From positions 1 to 32,056 of the forward strand of contig JAJPZA010000213.1 of NCBI GenBank assembly GCA_021204625.1: a DNA stretch of 32,056 nt. The letters run 5' to 3'. This stretch comes from Clostridia bacterium (GTDB lineage: Bacteria; Bacillota; Clostridia; Christensenellales; Borkfalkiaceae). A program made the translations under genes and the position numbers. Of the stretch, positions 8,722-15,879 are shown piece by piece; within the stretch, counting starts at the first letter, position 1; every line of letters starts with the position of its first letter. Under the pieces are notes generated by a model that ran no database searches, had not been told where the DNA came from, and was given only the letters and a program-made list of their open reading frames with translations.

Positions 8722-8730
8722 TGCTATACT
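8722..8730 (+). promoter_or_regulatory. Extended -10 promoter of duplicated gene 1
   Basis: TGC-TATACT (TATACT at 8725-8730) is an extended -10 element. No good -35 hexamer lies 17 bp upstream, as often seen for extended -10 or activator-dependent promoters. It is identical to the promoter at 9603-9611. Confidence 0.6.
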
Positions 8731-8785
8731 GGACATGCACGGGCCGGCTAATAATGGATGTGCCTGGACCGGACAAGGAGACGCT

Positions 8786-9484
8786 ATGAGTAAAGTTGCT
8801 GATGCCATAAAGGCCATTATAGACCGTGAAGGGCTGGGATATCTGGACACGGATGCATACTCCGTTTACACGGAGCTGCTTGAAAACAAAGCTGCTGACG
8901 GGAAGACCGCCAGGATGATACTCATTGCTTTGCTGGCCGGAGCTCACAGGCAGAAGAAGCGTGACGCATCTTCCCTCTCCTCTTTCATCCAGCAGGAGTG
9001 CGGCCTGTCAGCATCCAATGCAGATGATATTTCCGGCATATTAGCCGAGTTGCTAAGCGCAGACAACCGCAAGGAGTGGAAAGACAATGCGGAAAAAGGC
9101 TTCCGGGAGTTCTGCGACAATGAATGGAGCTATGAGCTGTACAGCTCTGCTGAATGGAACAGCCGCGGCCGGCACATGGATTGCAGCTGCACTGTAAACA
9201 TGGATATTGCCGTGGATGAGGCGGACGCCCTTCATAAAGCTTTGGAGAAGCTGTTATCCAAAAACCCTTTCACAACCGCGGACGAGATTTACAGATTCAT
9301 TAAGAGCAAGCTGCAGAAGAAGCTGGATGACGATTTTGAGGAATACTGTGACGTGGATGATTACTATCCCCCGTACGTCGAGGAAGAATACGGCGATATC
9401 TGCAATGATGCCATTAACGATTTCTGCGCGGATTACGGGCTGAAGCTTCTTTCCTTTGACTACGAAGGCGATGAAGATTACTGA
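8786..9484 (+). CDS. Unrecognised acidic protein, duplicated copy 1
   Basis: A 232-residue protein that I cannot assign to a family. The start at 8786 has AAGGAG 5 nt upstream; the longer open frame running back to 8660 would translate the promoter and leader and is rejected. There is no signal peptide or membrane segment, so it should be cytoplasmic. The first 57 residues look helical (MSKVADAIKAIIDREGLGYL, then LLAGAHRQ) and are the best conserved part against copy 2. A second conserved block is KNPFTTADEIYRFI with (E/D)YCDVDD about 25 residues further on. The C-terminal third is very acidic and aromatic, with repeated cysteines, ending in EGDEDY. It neighbours its paralogue and an HTH protein on the same strand. 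Confidence 0.8.
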   Translation: MSKVADAIKAIIDREGLGYLDTDAYSVYTELLENKAADGKTARMILIALLAGAHRQKKRDASSLSSFIQQECGLSASNADDISGILAELLSADNRKEWKDNAEKGFREFCDNEWSYELYSSAEWNSRGRHMDCSCTVNMDIAVDEADALHKALEKLLSKNPFTTADEIYRFIKSKLQKKLDDDFEEYCDVDDYYPPYVEEEYGDICNDAINDFCADYGLKLLSFDYEGDEDY

Positions 9485-9500
9485 TCCTCCCCGTGGCATT

Positions 9501-9520
9501 TTGGCACTTGCAAGAGCCAA
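9501..9520. repeat. Palindrome P1, copy B
   Basis: TTGGCACTTGCAAGAGCCAA, a 20-bp near-perfect dyad 17 nt after the stop codon of duplicated gene 1. Confidence 0.6.
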
Positions 9521-9545
9521 ATAATCCGGCTTGCCATATGCATGA

Positions 9546-9579
9546 TTTACAGTCATTTATCGTAGAAAATGACTGTAAA
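9546..9579. repeat. Dyad P2, perfect copy B
   Basis: TTTACAGTCATTT (9546-9558) and AAATGACTGTAAA (9567-9579) are perfect 13-bp inverted arms around 8 nt. It lies about 27 bp upstream of the -10 box of gene 2, so it is a candidate operator. No T tract follows, so it is not a terminator. Confidence 0.7.
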
Positions 9580-9602
9580 CCGCTGCTATCCCTTCCAAAT
9601 TA

Positions 9603-9611
9603 TGCTATACT
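9603..9611 (+). promoter_or_regulatory. Extended -10 promoter of duplicated gene 2
   Basis: TGC-TATACT (TATACT at 9606-9611), in the same context as copy 1. The leader between this element and the ATG is almost identical in both copies. Confidence 0.6.
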
Positions 9612-9666
9612 GGACATGCACGGGCCGGCTGACAATGGATGTGCCTGGACCGGACAAGGAGACGCT

Positions 9667-10362
9667 ATGAGTAAAGTTGCAGAAGCCATAAAGGCCATAA
9701 TAGACCGTGAAGGACTGGGATATCTGGATACAAACGCTTATGACGTATACACGGAGCTTCTTAAAAATGAAGCCACAGACGAAAAGTCAGCCAGGATGAT
9801 TCTCATTACACTTCTGGCCGGGGCGCACAGGCAGGAAACCCTCAATGCCTCTTCCCTCTCCTCATTCATCCAGACGGCGTGCTGCCTGACGGAGTCTGCG
9901 GCAAATGAGATGGCCGGCATATATGCCGAGCTGCTCTGCGAAAACAACCGCATGGAATGGGAAAACAACAGCGGGAAAGGATTCCGGAAGTTCTGCGAAT
10001 TCCAGTGGCATTTTGATCTGGACGGCGATGCGGTCTGGGATTCCGGGCACGGATACCTGAAACGCTCATGCTCCGTGAGCCTGGACCTTGAGGTATGCAG
10101 CCAGGAGGCTTTGCTTAAGGCCATAGAGCCGATGCTTGAAAAGAATCCGTTCACGACAGAGGACGCCATCCGCCGGTTCCTGGATGATGAGATGCAAAGA
10201 AGGCTGAATGCCGACTTCGATGATTACTGCGATGTGGATGATGACAAGCCCCCTGTGATTGAGGACTACTCTGAATACTGCAGGTACTGGATTGACACAT
10301 TCTGTGCCGAGTACGGGCTGAAAATCATTTCATACGGGTTTGAATGCGAAGAGGATGACTGA
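9667..10362 (+). CDS. Unrecognised acidic protein, duplicated copy 2
   Basis: A 231-residue paralogue of the preceding gene, with start at 9667 and AAGGAG 5 nt upstream. The first 22 residues differ from copy 1 at a single position and residues 1-57 remain close. The middle has diverged strongly (for example FQWHFDLDGDAVWDSG against NEWSYELYSSAEWNSR). KNPFTTEDAIRRFL, then DDYCDVDDDKPP and CAEYGLKIISY, are again conserved. The protein is acidic with conserved cysteines and has no signal peptide. The function is unknown. Because leader and N-terminus stay alike while the rest diverges, gene conversion or selection on the 5' region is possible. Confidence 0.8.
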   Translation: MSKVAEAIKAIIDREGLGYLDTNAYDVYTELLKNEATDEKSARMILITLLAGAHRQETLNASSLSSFIQTACCLTESAANEMAGIYAELLCENNRMEWENNSGKGFRKFCEFQWHFDLDGDAVWDSGHGYLKRSCSVSLDLEVCSQEALLKAIEPMLEKNPFTTEDAIRRFLDDEMQRRLNADFDDYCDVDDDKPPVIEDYSEYCRYWIDTFCAEYGLKIISYGFECEEDD

Positions 10363-10379
10363 TCCTCCCCGTGGAATTC

Positions 10380-10397
10380 TGGCACTTGCAAGTGCCA
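10380..10397. repeat. Palindrome P1, perfect copy C
   Basis: TGGCACTTGCAAGTGCCA is a perfect 18-bp palindrome. It belongs to the truncated third copy of the duplication block and lies about 70 bp upstream of the -35 box of the HTH gene. Confidence 0.65.
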
Positions 10398-10465
10398 AAT
10401 TAACTGTATGGGCAAAAGGACCCGGAATATATACGGATTATACGAAATTAGTGCTTGCTTTTCCT

Positions 10466-10494
10466 TTGACTTCCCCTCCTGCCCTGCATATAAT
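10466..10494 (+). promoter_or_regulatory. Sigma-A-type promoter of the HTH gene
   Basis: -35 TTGACT (10466-10471), 17-bp spacer, -10 TATAAT (10489-10494), close to consensus. The ATG is at 10530. Confidence 0.8.
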
Positions 10495-10529
10495 GAGGCT
10501 CCATTGTGCATCGCAGGAGAAATAAGAAT

Positions 10530-10838
10530 ATGGAAGAGAATACATTCGAAGCGTATCTGAAAGAACAGCTTAAAGATCCGGAATTTAGAAGAGAATGGAA
10601 CTGCCTGCAGCCTTATTATGAGATAGCAAAAGCTATATATGAAGGACTGGACAGACTTGGGTGGACAGATGTGCAGCTTGCGGAGGCAAGCGGTATCTCC
10701 CTTCCGGACATTCAAAGGATGATAAAAATAGACACGGATTACGATCCGACGCTGGAACAGCTCCTGGCACTTGCCGAGGCCCTTGGGTACACGCTGGAGA
10801 TACGGTTTGTGCCTGTGGATGACATGGCGGAATATTGA
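10530..10838 (+). CDS. XRE-family HTH protein resembling a HigA-type antitoxin
   Basis: A 102-residue DNA-binding protein. The start at 10530 has AGGAGA 9 nt upstream; a longer frame from 10506 lacks a site. The N-terminus (DPEFRREWNCLQPYYEIAKAI) resembles the linker of HigA2-like antitoxins. Residues about 45-88 form the helix-turn-helix: GWTDVQLAEASGISLPDIQR is the recognition unit, then TLEQLLALAEALGYTLEIRF. HigA proteins are usually paired with a HigB-type RNase toxin, but no toxin-like frame is adjacent: a terminator follows and the duplicated acidic genes precede it. It may act as a stand-alone regulator, possibly of the duplicated genes through the P1 palindrome upstream; that link is inference. 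Confidence 0.82.
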   Translation: MEENTFEAYLKEQLKDPEFRREWNCLQPYYEIAKAIYEGLDRLGWTDVQLAEASGISLPDIQRMIKIDTDYDPTLEQLLALAEALGYTLEIRFVPVDDMAEY

Positions 10839-10853
10839 AATTGCGCGCGTTTT

Positions 10854-10884
10854 AAAGGGCGGCTCCTTTATGGGGCCGCCCTTT
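10854..10884. terminator. Bidirectional terminator
   Basis: Perfect 10-bp stem AAAGGGCGGC/GCCGCCCTTT (10854-10863 with 10875-10884), with a T-rich tract after it on the plus strand. The opposite strand continues into TTTAAAAC. It separates the HTH gene from the convergent response regulator. Confidence 0.85.
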
Positions 10885-10943
10885 GATTTGCCTTTTTTGA
10901 GTGGGAAAATTGGATTGGGGAAAAGCCGGCCTGAGCGGGAAAA

Positions 10944-11582
10944 TCAGCCGGCGTTCTTGATCTTCTGGATGGCGGCGGAGCGGCTGTCCGCGCCGAGCTT
11001 GAGATAGATGGTGCTTATGTAGTTGCGGGCGGTGCCGTCCGCAAGCTTGAGGGCTGAGGCTATCTGGCGGTTGGTGAATCCGTCCGCTATCATGAGAGCG
11101 ATTTCGACCTCGCGGTCCGAGAAACCGTATGTGTTGCGGAGCCTGAGCTCGTGGTCCGAGGCCACCATGGCCGCGGCGTCCGTAATCTTTCTGGCGATTT
11201 TGGAGGGCAGAATGGTGTCGCCGGCGTAGGCGTTCTTGATGGAGTTTATGAGAGCCTCCGCCCCCACGTCCTTGAGAAGGTAGCCGCTTGCGCCGTTGTT
11301 GATGGCGCTGAGGATGTAGTCGCTGTCATCGAAGGTCGTGAGGATGAGAACCTTGATGGACTCGTCAAACTCTTTGATCTTCTTTGTGGCCACCACGCCG
11401 TTCATGTTGGGCATGCGGATGTCCATGAGCACTACGTCCGGGCGCTCTTTCGCGCACATGGCGAGGGCCTGCTCCCCGTCCGCCGCTATGGCTATGACTT
11501 CCAGGTCCGGGCTGGTTTTAAGGACTGCCTTTATGCCTTCGGCAAGAAGCATCTGGTCATCCACAAGCATAACCTTTATCAT
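10944..11582 (-). CDS. NarL/LuxR-type response regulator
   Basis: A 212-residue transcription factor of a two-component system. The receiver domain (residues 1-120) has the acidic pair D8/D9, the phospho-acceptor D54 in VVLMDIRMP, T82 in LILTTFDD and the conserved lysine in GYLLKDV. The output domain (about 145-210) is a LuxR-type helix-turn-helix: FSDREVEIALMIADGFTNRQ, then IASALKLADGTARNYISTI. It lies 4 nt downstream of the histidine kinase and is surely its partner. Phosphorylation by the kinase would promote dimerisation and DNA binding. Its target genes cannot be told from the window; nearby promoters share no obvious common operator. Confidence 0.95.
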   Translation of the reverse strand: MIKVMLVDDQMLLAEGIKAVLKTSPDLEVIAIAADGEQALAMCAKERPDVVLMDIRMPNMNGVVATKKIKEFDESIKVLILTTFDDSDYILSAINNGASGYLLKDVGAEALINSIKNAYAGDTILPSKIARKITDAAAMVASDHELRLRNTYGFSDREVEIALMIADGFTNRQIASALKLADGTARNYISTIYLKLGADSRSAAIQKIKNAG

Positions 11583-11586
11583 TGTC

Positions 11587-13086
11587 TCATTCCTCCTCTA
11601 TCGCCTCGGATGCAACATACGTCGCGTCCAATGTCTCTGTGGCCGCCATGGCGGCACTGTCTGAAGATGCGAAAACATCTGTGGAAGCTTCAGGCACGGC
11701 AGCGGATACTGCCGGTGTTCCTGCGTCTGAATACACTGCGGAAGGCGCCGCAGGGGATGCCTCGGAAGATGCCGCAGGGGATGCGGCGGCAGCCGGGCTC
11801 ATGGGTTGCGAATCGGCATGGAAAGATGCTGCAGGCGCAGCCGGAGCCGCAGGCAGGGGCAGAATGATGTCTGTCTCGAATCCGTCGTCCTCTTCCGTTG
11901 TGAAGGTGCATTTGCCGCCTAGCTCAGCGGCGCGCTCGCGGATTCCCTTGAGGCCGTACCCTTCCTGGATGTCTCCCGGGATGCCGGAGCCGTTGTCCGA
12001 GATGAGAAGATGAAGGGCGGAGCCCTCCTGCTTCATCTCTACGTAAAAGGCCGTGGCGCCGCCATGGCGCAGGCCGTTGGAAAGACACTCCTTTACGGTG
12101 TTGGAGACGTAGCGGAAGACGGATTCCGGAACGGCGATGTCATCCAGGTCTGAACGGATCTTGATGTCAGTTCCGCTTGCAGTCTCCATTATGATCTGCT
12201 CTATGTCCGTCTTCAGAGCCAGATCATCCGTGCGTCCGGCAAGAAGATGTACGCTGGCGCGCATCTGCTCCAGGGCGTTTTTGGCCTGCATGTTCGCTGC
12301 TATTATGCTGCGCTTTGCAAGTTCCGGATCCGTGTCCATATTGACTTTGGCGGCTTCCGTCTGCATTATGACGGCCGTCATGGAATGACCGGCGTTGTCA
12401 TGGATGTCCCGGGCTATGCGGTTGCGCTCTTCATACACGGAGGTTTCCGCAAGCTTGGCGTATGCCTCCCTTAAAGCCGCTTTGGAATCCTCGGCCTCCT
12501 TGAGGGCGTGCCTCAGCTCCACGTTTTTTCTGTAGAAGTACATGAGGATCTCGACTATTATGAAGTCTATGACGAGGGCTATGATGCCGTACAGGCAGCC
12601 GGAAAAGATGTTTACAACACTGTCCATAACGGACGCGCCCGCGTTTATCAATACCCAGCCAATGACGTACGAGATTATGTAGAAGGCGCATGAGCAGACA
12701 AGCATTATGAACTTGTCCACAAACTTCTCAAGATTCATGTAGCACTCTGTGAGCACTGTGCAAAAGAGGATGACCACAAGGACGCTGCCGGTGAGAATGC
12801 CCAGAATCACCATGGTGAGGCACTCGAATGAGAAGAACACCATCTTGATTTTGAACGCCCTGACAAGGTACATGCTTATACTCTCGAGGATGACGAGGGC
12901 CACGCCGCACAGGCACACGCTGACTATTATGGCGATTTTGGGCGCAATATCATAGTCCATGTAGCTGCCGGCCGCATCCGCAATAGCCAGGCCAACCGTT
13001 ATGACCAGCACTATGATGAGAGCGTACTGCACGTATTTTATGATGTTGTCAGCCACTTTTTCGAATTCCGGGCGCTTGAAAGGCAT
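11587..13086 (-). CDS. HisKA_3-type membrane sensor histidine kinase with low-complexity C-terminal tail
   Basis: A 499-residue kinase. I choose ATG 13086 (MPFKRPEF) because GGTG lies 9 nt upstream and the longer frame to 13161 would run through the divergent promoter region. Residues 15-185 hold about six membrane segments with short loops, typical of sensors that detect signals in or near the membrane. A coiled-coil linker (about 187-215) leads to the dimerisation motif EERNRIARDIHDNAGH with H229 as phospho-acceptor. The ATPase domain follows (ECLSNGLRHG, SDNGSGIPG, GYGLKGIRER). After the ATPase domain ends at about residue 411 there is an unusual tail of about 88 residues, mostly Ala, Pro and Ser, ending in IEEE. 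The partner is the response regulator 4 nt downstream. Confidence 0.92.
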   Translation of the reverse strand: MPFKRPEFEKVADNIIKYVQYALIIVLVITVGLAIADAAGSYMDYDIAPKIAIIVSVCLCGVALVILESISMYLVRAFKIKMVFFSFECLTMVILGILTGSVLVVILFCTVLTECYMNLEKFVDKFIMLVCSCAFYIISYVIGWVLINAGASVMDSVVNIFSGCLYGIIALVIDFIIVEILMYFYRKNVELRHALKEAEDSKAALREAYAKLAETSVYEERNRIARDIHDNAGHSMTAVIMQTEAAKVNMDTDPELAKRSIIAANMQAKNALEQMRASVHLLAGRTDDLALKTDIEQIIMETASGTDIKIRSDLDDIAVPESVFRYVSNTVKECLSNGLRHGGATAFYVEMKQEGSALHLLISDNGSGIPGDIQEGYGLKGIRERAAELGGKCTFTTEEDDGFETDIILPLPAAPAAPAASFHADSQPMSPAAAASPAASSEASPAAPSAVYSDAGTPAVSAAVPEASTDVFASSDSAAMAATETLDATYVASEAIEEE

Positions 13087-13118
13087 GTCTTTTTCACCAA
13101 AATAACTTCTGAAAATCA

Positions 13119-13148
13119 TTGTAACATACTTTTGATTCGTTGTATAAT
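13119..13148 (+). promoter_or_regulatory. Promoter of the PepV-like dipeptidase gene
   Basis: -35 TTGTAA (13119-13124), 18-bp spacer, -10 TATAAT (13143-13148), 31 nt before the ATG at 13180. The same short region must also hold the divergent promoter of the histidine kinase, which I could not define. Confidence 0.6.
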
Positions 13149-13179
13149 GATTTTGTGACAAAAATTATGTGAGGCTTAT

Positions 13180-14454
13180 ATGAAATCCGTCATTTCCGGC
13201 ATAATAAAGGATATATCCGGCATAGTGAAGTATGACTCCTCATACTCCTCCAGGCCAGGGGATTACCAGTCCCCGTTCGGGCAGGGCGTAAGGGACGCGC
13301 TGGACTACTACCTCTCCCTCGCATCATCCTTCGGTTTTGAGACCAGGGACTATGACGGCTATGCGGGCGAGATAACCTGGGGCGCAGGCACGGATTTCGC
13401 CATCCTCGTCCATATGGACGAAGTTCCCGCAGGCACAGGCTGGACCCATGACCCATTCGGCGGCGAAATAGACGAAGCTTCCGGGCGCATTTGGGGCAGG
13501 GGCACCATGGATGACAAGGGTCCCGCGATAATTGTCCTGTACGCCATGAAGGCCCTGAAGGACGAAGGATTCGTTCCCAAGCGCAGGATAAAGCTCATTG
13601 CCGGGTGCAATGAGGAGACGGGCTGGAAATGCATAGAGTATTACACGGAGCAGGCCCACATGCCGGACGAGGGCTTCTCCCCGGACGCGGACTTCCCCGT
13701 AATCTATGCGGAGAAAGGCATACTTCATATAGACCTCACTTTCCATATAAATGGCGCGTCCTCGCGTTTCAAGTGCCTTTTCGGCGGCAGCGCCACCAAC
13801 ATGGTATGCTCCAGATGCGAGGCGTACGCCCCCAAGGATGAAGAGAAACTCAAAGCTCTCGGCCTCACATACAATGATCAGACGGGAATGGTCACATCCC
13901 TCGGCAAAGCCGCCCACGGCTCCACTCCGGAAAAAGGCGTGAACGCCATGCCCGCAATGCTTGAATACCTGGGCCTTGATGACATCAAAAGCCAGCTGTT
14001 TGACACATATCTCGGCCTCAAAGGCCTGGAGGATGAAACCGGCCCCCTCACCTTCTCTCCGAACATAATCCGCCAGGACGGGGATGACCTCACGGTAACC
14101 TGCGACATCCGCTACCCCGCCACAATGAAGGACTCCTGCATACGCTCCATCCTGGATGCCTCAGGCATCCCGTACGAGACCGTGCATTTCCAGGCTCCCC
14201 TGTACAATGACAGGAACGGGAAGCTCATCTCCACCCTCCTTGCCGTATACAACGAAGTGACTGGAAAGAACGCTCAGCCCATTGCCATCGGCGGAGGCAC
14301 GTACGCCAGGGCATTAAAGAACGGCGCGGGCTTCGGCCCGGAGGACGAGGGCGAGGACTGCCCTCTTCATGAGCCGGATGAATACATTACATTTGATAAG
14401 ATCTCAAAGTGCTTTGAAATATACAAGCTCGCGATAGAGCGGCTCTGCGGCTGA
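13180..14454 (+). CDS. PepV-like M20 family dipeptidase
   Basis: A 424-residue cytoplasmic metallopeptidase. Metal and catalytic residues are in place: HMDEV (H78, D80), GRGTMDDKGP (D111), NEETGWK (catalytic E145 and metal ligand E146), FSPDADFPV with an aspartate ligand, and near the end GGGTYAR and CPLHEPDEYI, which supply the last histidine. The block FSPDADFPVIYAEKGI is characteristic of PepV/Sapep enzymes, which cleave dipeptides and need two divalent metal ions. The family is usually about 460 residues; this member is slightly short, apparently in the lid domain. GAGG precedes the ATG. A membrane-bound cysteine hydrolase follows 41 nt later, so the pair may serve uptake or turnover of peptides or cell-wall fragments (inference). 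Confidence 0.92.
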   Translation: MKSVISGIIKDISGIVKYDSSYSSRPGDYQSPFGQGVRDALDYYLSLASSFGFETRDYDGYAGEITWGAGTDFAILVHMDEVPAGTGWTHDPFGGEIDEASGRIWGRGTMDDKGPAIIVLYAMKALKDEGFVPKRRIKLIAGCNEETGWKCIEYYTEQAHMPDEGFSPDADFPVIYAEKGILHIDLTFHINGASSRFKCLFGGSATNMVCSRCEAYAPKDEEKLKALGLTYNDQTGMVTSLGKAAHGSTPEKGVNAMPAMLEYLGLDDIKSQLFDTYLGLKGLEDETGPLTFSPNIIRQDGDDLTVTCDIRYPATMKDSCIRSILDASGIPYETVHFQAPLYNDRNGKLISTLLAVYNEVTGKNAQPIAIGGGTYARALKNGAGFGPEDEGEDCPLHEPDEYITFDKISKCFEIYKLAIERLCG

Positions 14455-14495
14455 GAAAAACAAAAACCGAGGCCGGACCTGAATAACAGAGGCTT

Positions 14496-15431
14496 ATGAA
14501 CGAAGACGAAGAATACGGCATAGCAGATTCGGCAGGGCCGGAAGACGGCTCTTCCGCAGCCAAGGCAAAAAAGCGCAGGCTCACCAAAAGGGCCATTGCG
14601 CTCATTGTCGTGGGCTGTTTCATCTTCGTGATCCTGGCCGCCCTCTTCGTTGGCTGGATAACTTTCCTTCATGTGGACAACACAGCATATGTCTGGCACC
14701 CGGACTATGAGCAGGTGGACATAGAGCCCATCTTAAGCAAAGCCGTCACGGACCATGAGGAGCTCACGGACGAGGATTACGAAACCCTGTACGAGCAGAC
14801 CGGCGTCACGAAGATAGGCGTGGACAGAGCCCTCGAATACGGGGCCTCAGGGATTACCAAGCTCAAGACCATACAGACCAATTATTTCACGCAGCACACC
14901 GTGGAGCATGACAAGTTTGACGTTCCTCTCGTGTGCACGGATTTCCTTGAGGACGTGGGCTACGTTACCAACATATACCTGGAGCCCGGGGACATCTTCG
15001 TCTCCTCCTCCACCCACATCATGGGCTGGAAGATGGGGCACTGCGGAATAGTCACGAAGAGCGGCAGAGTCATGCAGGCCATGGCGTACGGCACCCCTAC
15101 ATACGAGGGCTCCGTCTCATACTTCACCAGCCGCATCAACTTCATGATTTTAAGGCCCAAGGCAGACGATTCCGTCTGCGAAGCGGCCGCCGACACGGCC
15201 CTTGATTGCAAGGGCGTGGATTACAATGCCCTCGTGGGCATCTTCTCCAAAAAGAACAGCATGAAGCACGGCACCCAGTGCGCCCACCTTGTATGGTACT
15301 CATACATGCAGCAGGGCATTGACCTCGACCCCAACGGCGGCTGCCTGGTGCTTCCGAAAGACATAGCCAGCTCCCCCAACGTGGAGCTTGTACAGGTCTT
15401 CGGCTTCGACCCCGTAACCCTCAAATGGTGA
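14496..15431 (+). CDS. Membrane-tethered NlpC/P60-like cysteine hydrolase (YiiX-type permuted papain fold)
   Basis: A 311-residue protein with a cytoplasmic, charged N-terminus (KAKKRRLTKR), one membrane segment (residues 32-55) and a large extracellular part. PGDIFVSSSTHIMG (164-177) then KMGHCGIV with H182, and later HGTQCAHLVWYSY with C262, are laid out as in permuted papain-like amidases (histidine before cysteine), where the pair forms the catalytic centre. These enzymes cleave peptide or amide bonds, and many NlpC/P60 relatives act on peptidoglycan. The substrate is unknown. The gene follows the dipeptidase closely on the same strand and ends at a terminator (15461-15487). The family assignment is by motif only. 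Confidence 0.72.
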   Translation: MNEDEEYGIADSAGPEDGSSAAKAKKRRLTKRAIALIVVGCFIFVILAALFVGWITFLHVDNTAYVWHPDYEQVDIEPILSKAVTDHEELTDEDYETLYEQTGVTKIGVDRALEYGASGITKLKTIQTNYFTQHTVEHDKFDVPLVCTDFLEDVGYVTNIYLEPGDIFVSSSTHIMGWKMGHCGIVTKSGRVMQAMAYGTPTYEGSVSYFTSRINFMILRPKADDSVCEAAADTALDCKGVDYNALVGIFSKKNSMKHGTQCAHLVWYSYMQQGIDLDPNGGCLVLPKDIASSPNVELVQVFGFDPVTLKW

Positions 15432-15460
15432 TCCCCGCCGCAAACTCCATATGGCTTTCC

Positions 15461-15487
15461 AAAGGCTCTGCATCGCAGGGCCTTTTC
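15461..15487 (+). terminator. Rho-independent terminator, plus strand
   Basis: Stem aaggctctgc/gcagggcctt (15462-15471 with 15475-15484, one mismatch), followed by TTCTT. It ends the dipeptidase/hydrolase operon. Confidence 0.7.
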
Positions 15488-15498
15488 TTGCATTATTG

Positions 15499-15579
15499 TG
15501 CGTAAAATCAATGCTCATGGAATATTTATAATGCGTTTTATCAAAATTGACAATATATCCGGCCATTTATATACTGCCG
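15499..15579. repeat. 81-bp direct repeat, copy 1
   Basis: This segment recurs at 15630-15710 with only two substitutions; the offset is 131 bp. It lies in the 448-bp gap between the plus-strand hydrolase operon and prfA, which otherwise contains only the two terminators. On the minus strand each copy reads an ATG followed by 22 shared codons (MAGYI, then V or I, then NFDKTHYKY), so it may be a duplicated gene fragment. It is more AT-rich than its surroundings. Confidence 0.85.
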
Positions 15580-15589
15580 GGATAGCAGA

Positions 15590-15697
15590 CTAGAAAGTCG
15601 TTTTGCCGATAGCATAGACAATGTTTTCCTGCGTAAAATCAATGCTCATGGAATATTTATAATGCGTTTTATCAAAATTGATAATATATCCGGCCAT
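15590..15697 (-). other. 35-codon frame inside the direct repeat, doubtful
   Basis: ATG at 15697 to TAG at 15590 encodes MAGYIINFDKTHYKYSMSID followed by 15 more residues. There is no ribosome binding site in front. The same opening residues recur in copy 1 (ATG at 15566), where the frame runs into the hydrolase gene on the other strand. I read both as duplicated fragments of a lost gene rather than expressed peptides. Confidence 0.25.
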
Positions 15698-15710
15698 TTA
15701 TATACTACCG
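15630..15710. repeat. 81-bp direct repeat, copy 2
   Basis: Second copy of the segment at 15499-15579, separated from it by 50 bp of unrelated sequence. Confidence 0.85.
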
Positions 15711-15816
15711 AAACAACAGGCCGCAAAGGATCGTTATTGGTAAAAATCACAAACATATACTGTTTGTGCAAAAATCCATTCCAGCAAAAAAGGGCCTCCG
15801 CCCCCGCCTGGACGGC

Positions 15817-15848
15817 AAAAAAAAGGCTCCCGGAAAGTTTGGGAGTCC
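15817..15848 (-). terminator. Terminator of prfA
   Basis: On the minus strand GGACTCCC pairs with GGGAGCC (15841-15848 with 15825-15831) and is followed by eight T (A run 15817-15824). It lies 31 nt after the prfA stop. Confidence 0.88.
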
Positions 15849-15879
15849 TTGAAATCGCAATACATGCGGGGGTTTGGAA

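Larger units (their letters stand above)
8602..10410 (+). repeat. Tandem duplication of a gene-plus-leader unit (period about 880 bp, two full copies and a third stub)
   Basis: The same block opens at 8602, 9485 and 10363 (TCCTCC...TGGaATTtTGGC...TTGCAA...GCCAA), giving periods of 883 and 878 bp. Copies one and two continue through a second dyad, a promoter, a nearly identical leader of about 55 nt and a related gene. The third copy stops after about 45 nt, where unrelated sequence leading to the HTH gene begins. This is a tandem gene duplication with its right boundary preserved. Confidence 0.85.

Noticed and set aside
8660-8785. N-terminal extension of duplicated gene 1 (and the matching one before gene 2 at 9493-9666)
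   Set aside because: It would translate the promoter and leader. The AAGGAG at 5 nt before ATG 8786 and 9667 decides the start, and the extensions agree only where the DNA leader is conserved.
13087-13161. 25-codon longer start for the histidine kinase
   Set aside because: It would place coding sequence across the divergent promoter region containing TATAAT at 13143-13148. ATG 13086 has a better ribosome binding site and immediately precedes the membrane domain.
15300-15566. 88-codon minus-strand frame starting in repeat copy 1
   Set aside because: It runs through a terminator and into the hydrolase gene on the other strand, with no ribosome binding site. I treat it as part of a duplicated fragment.
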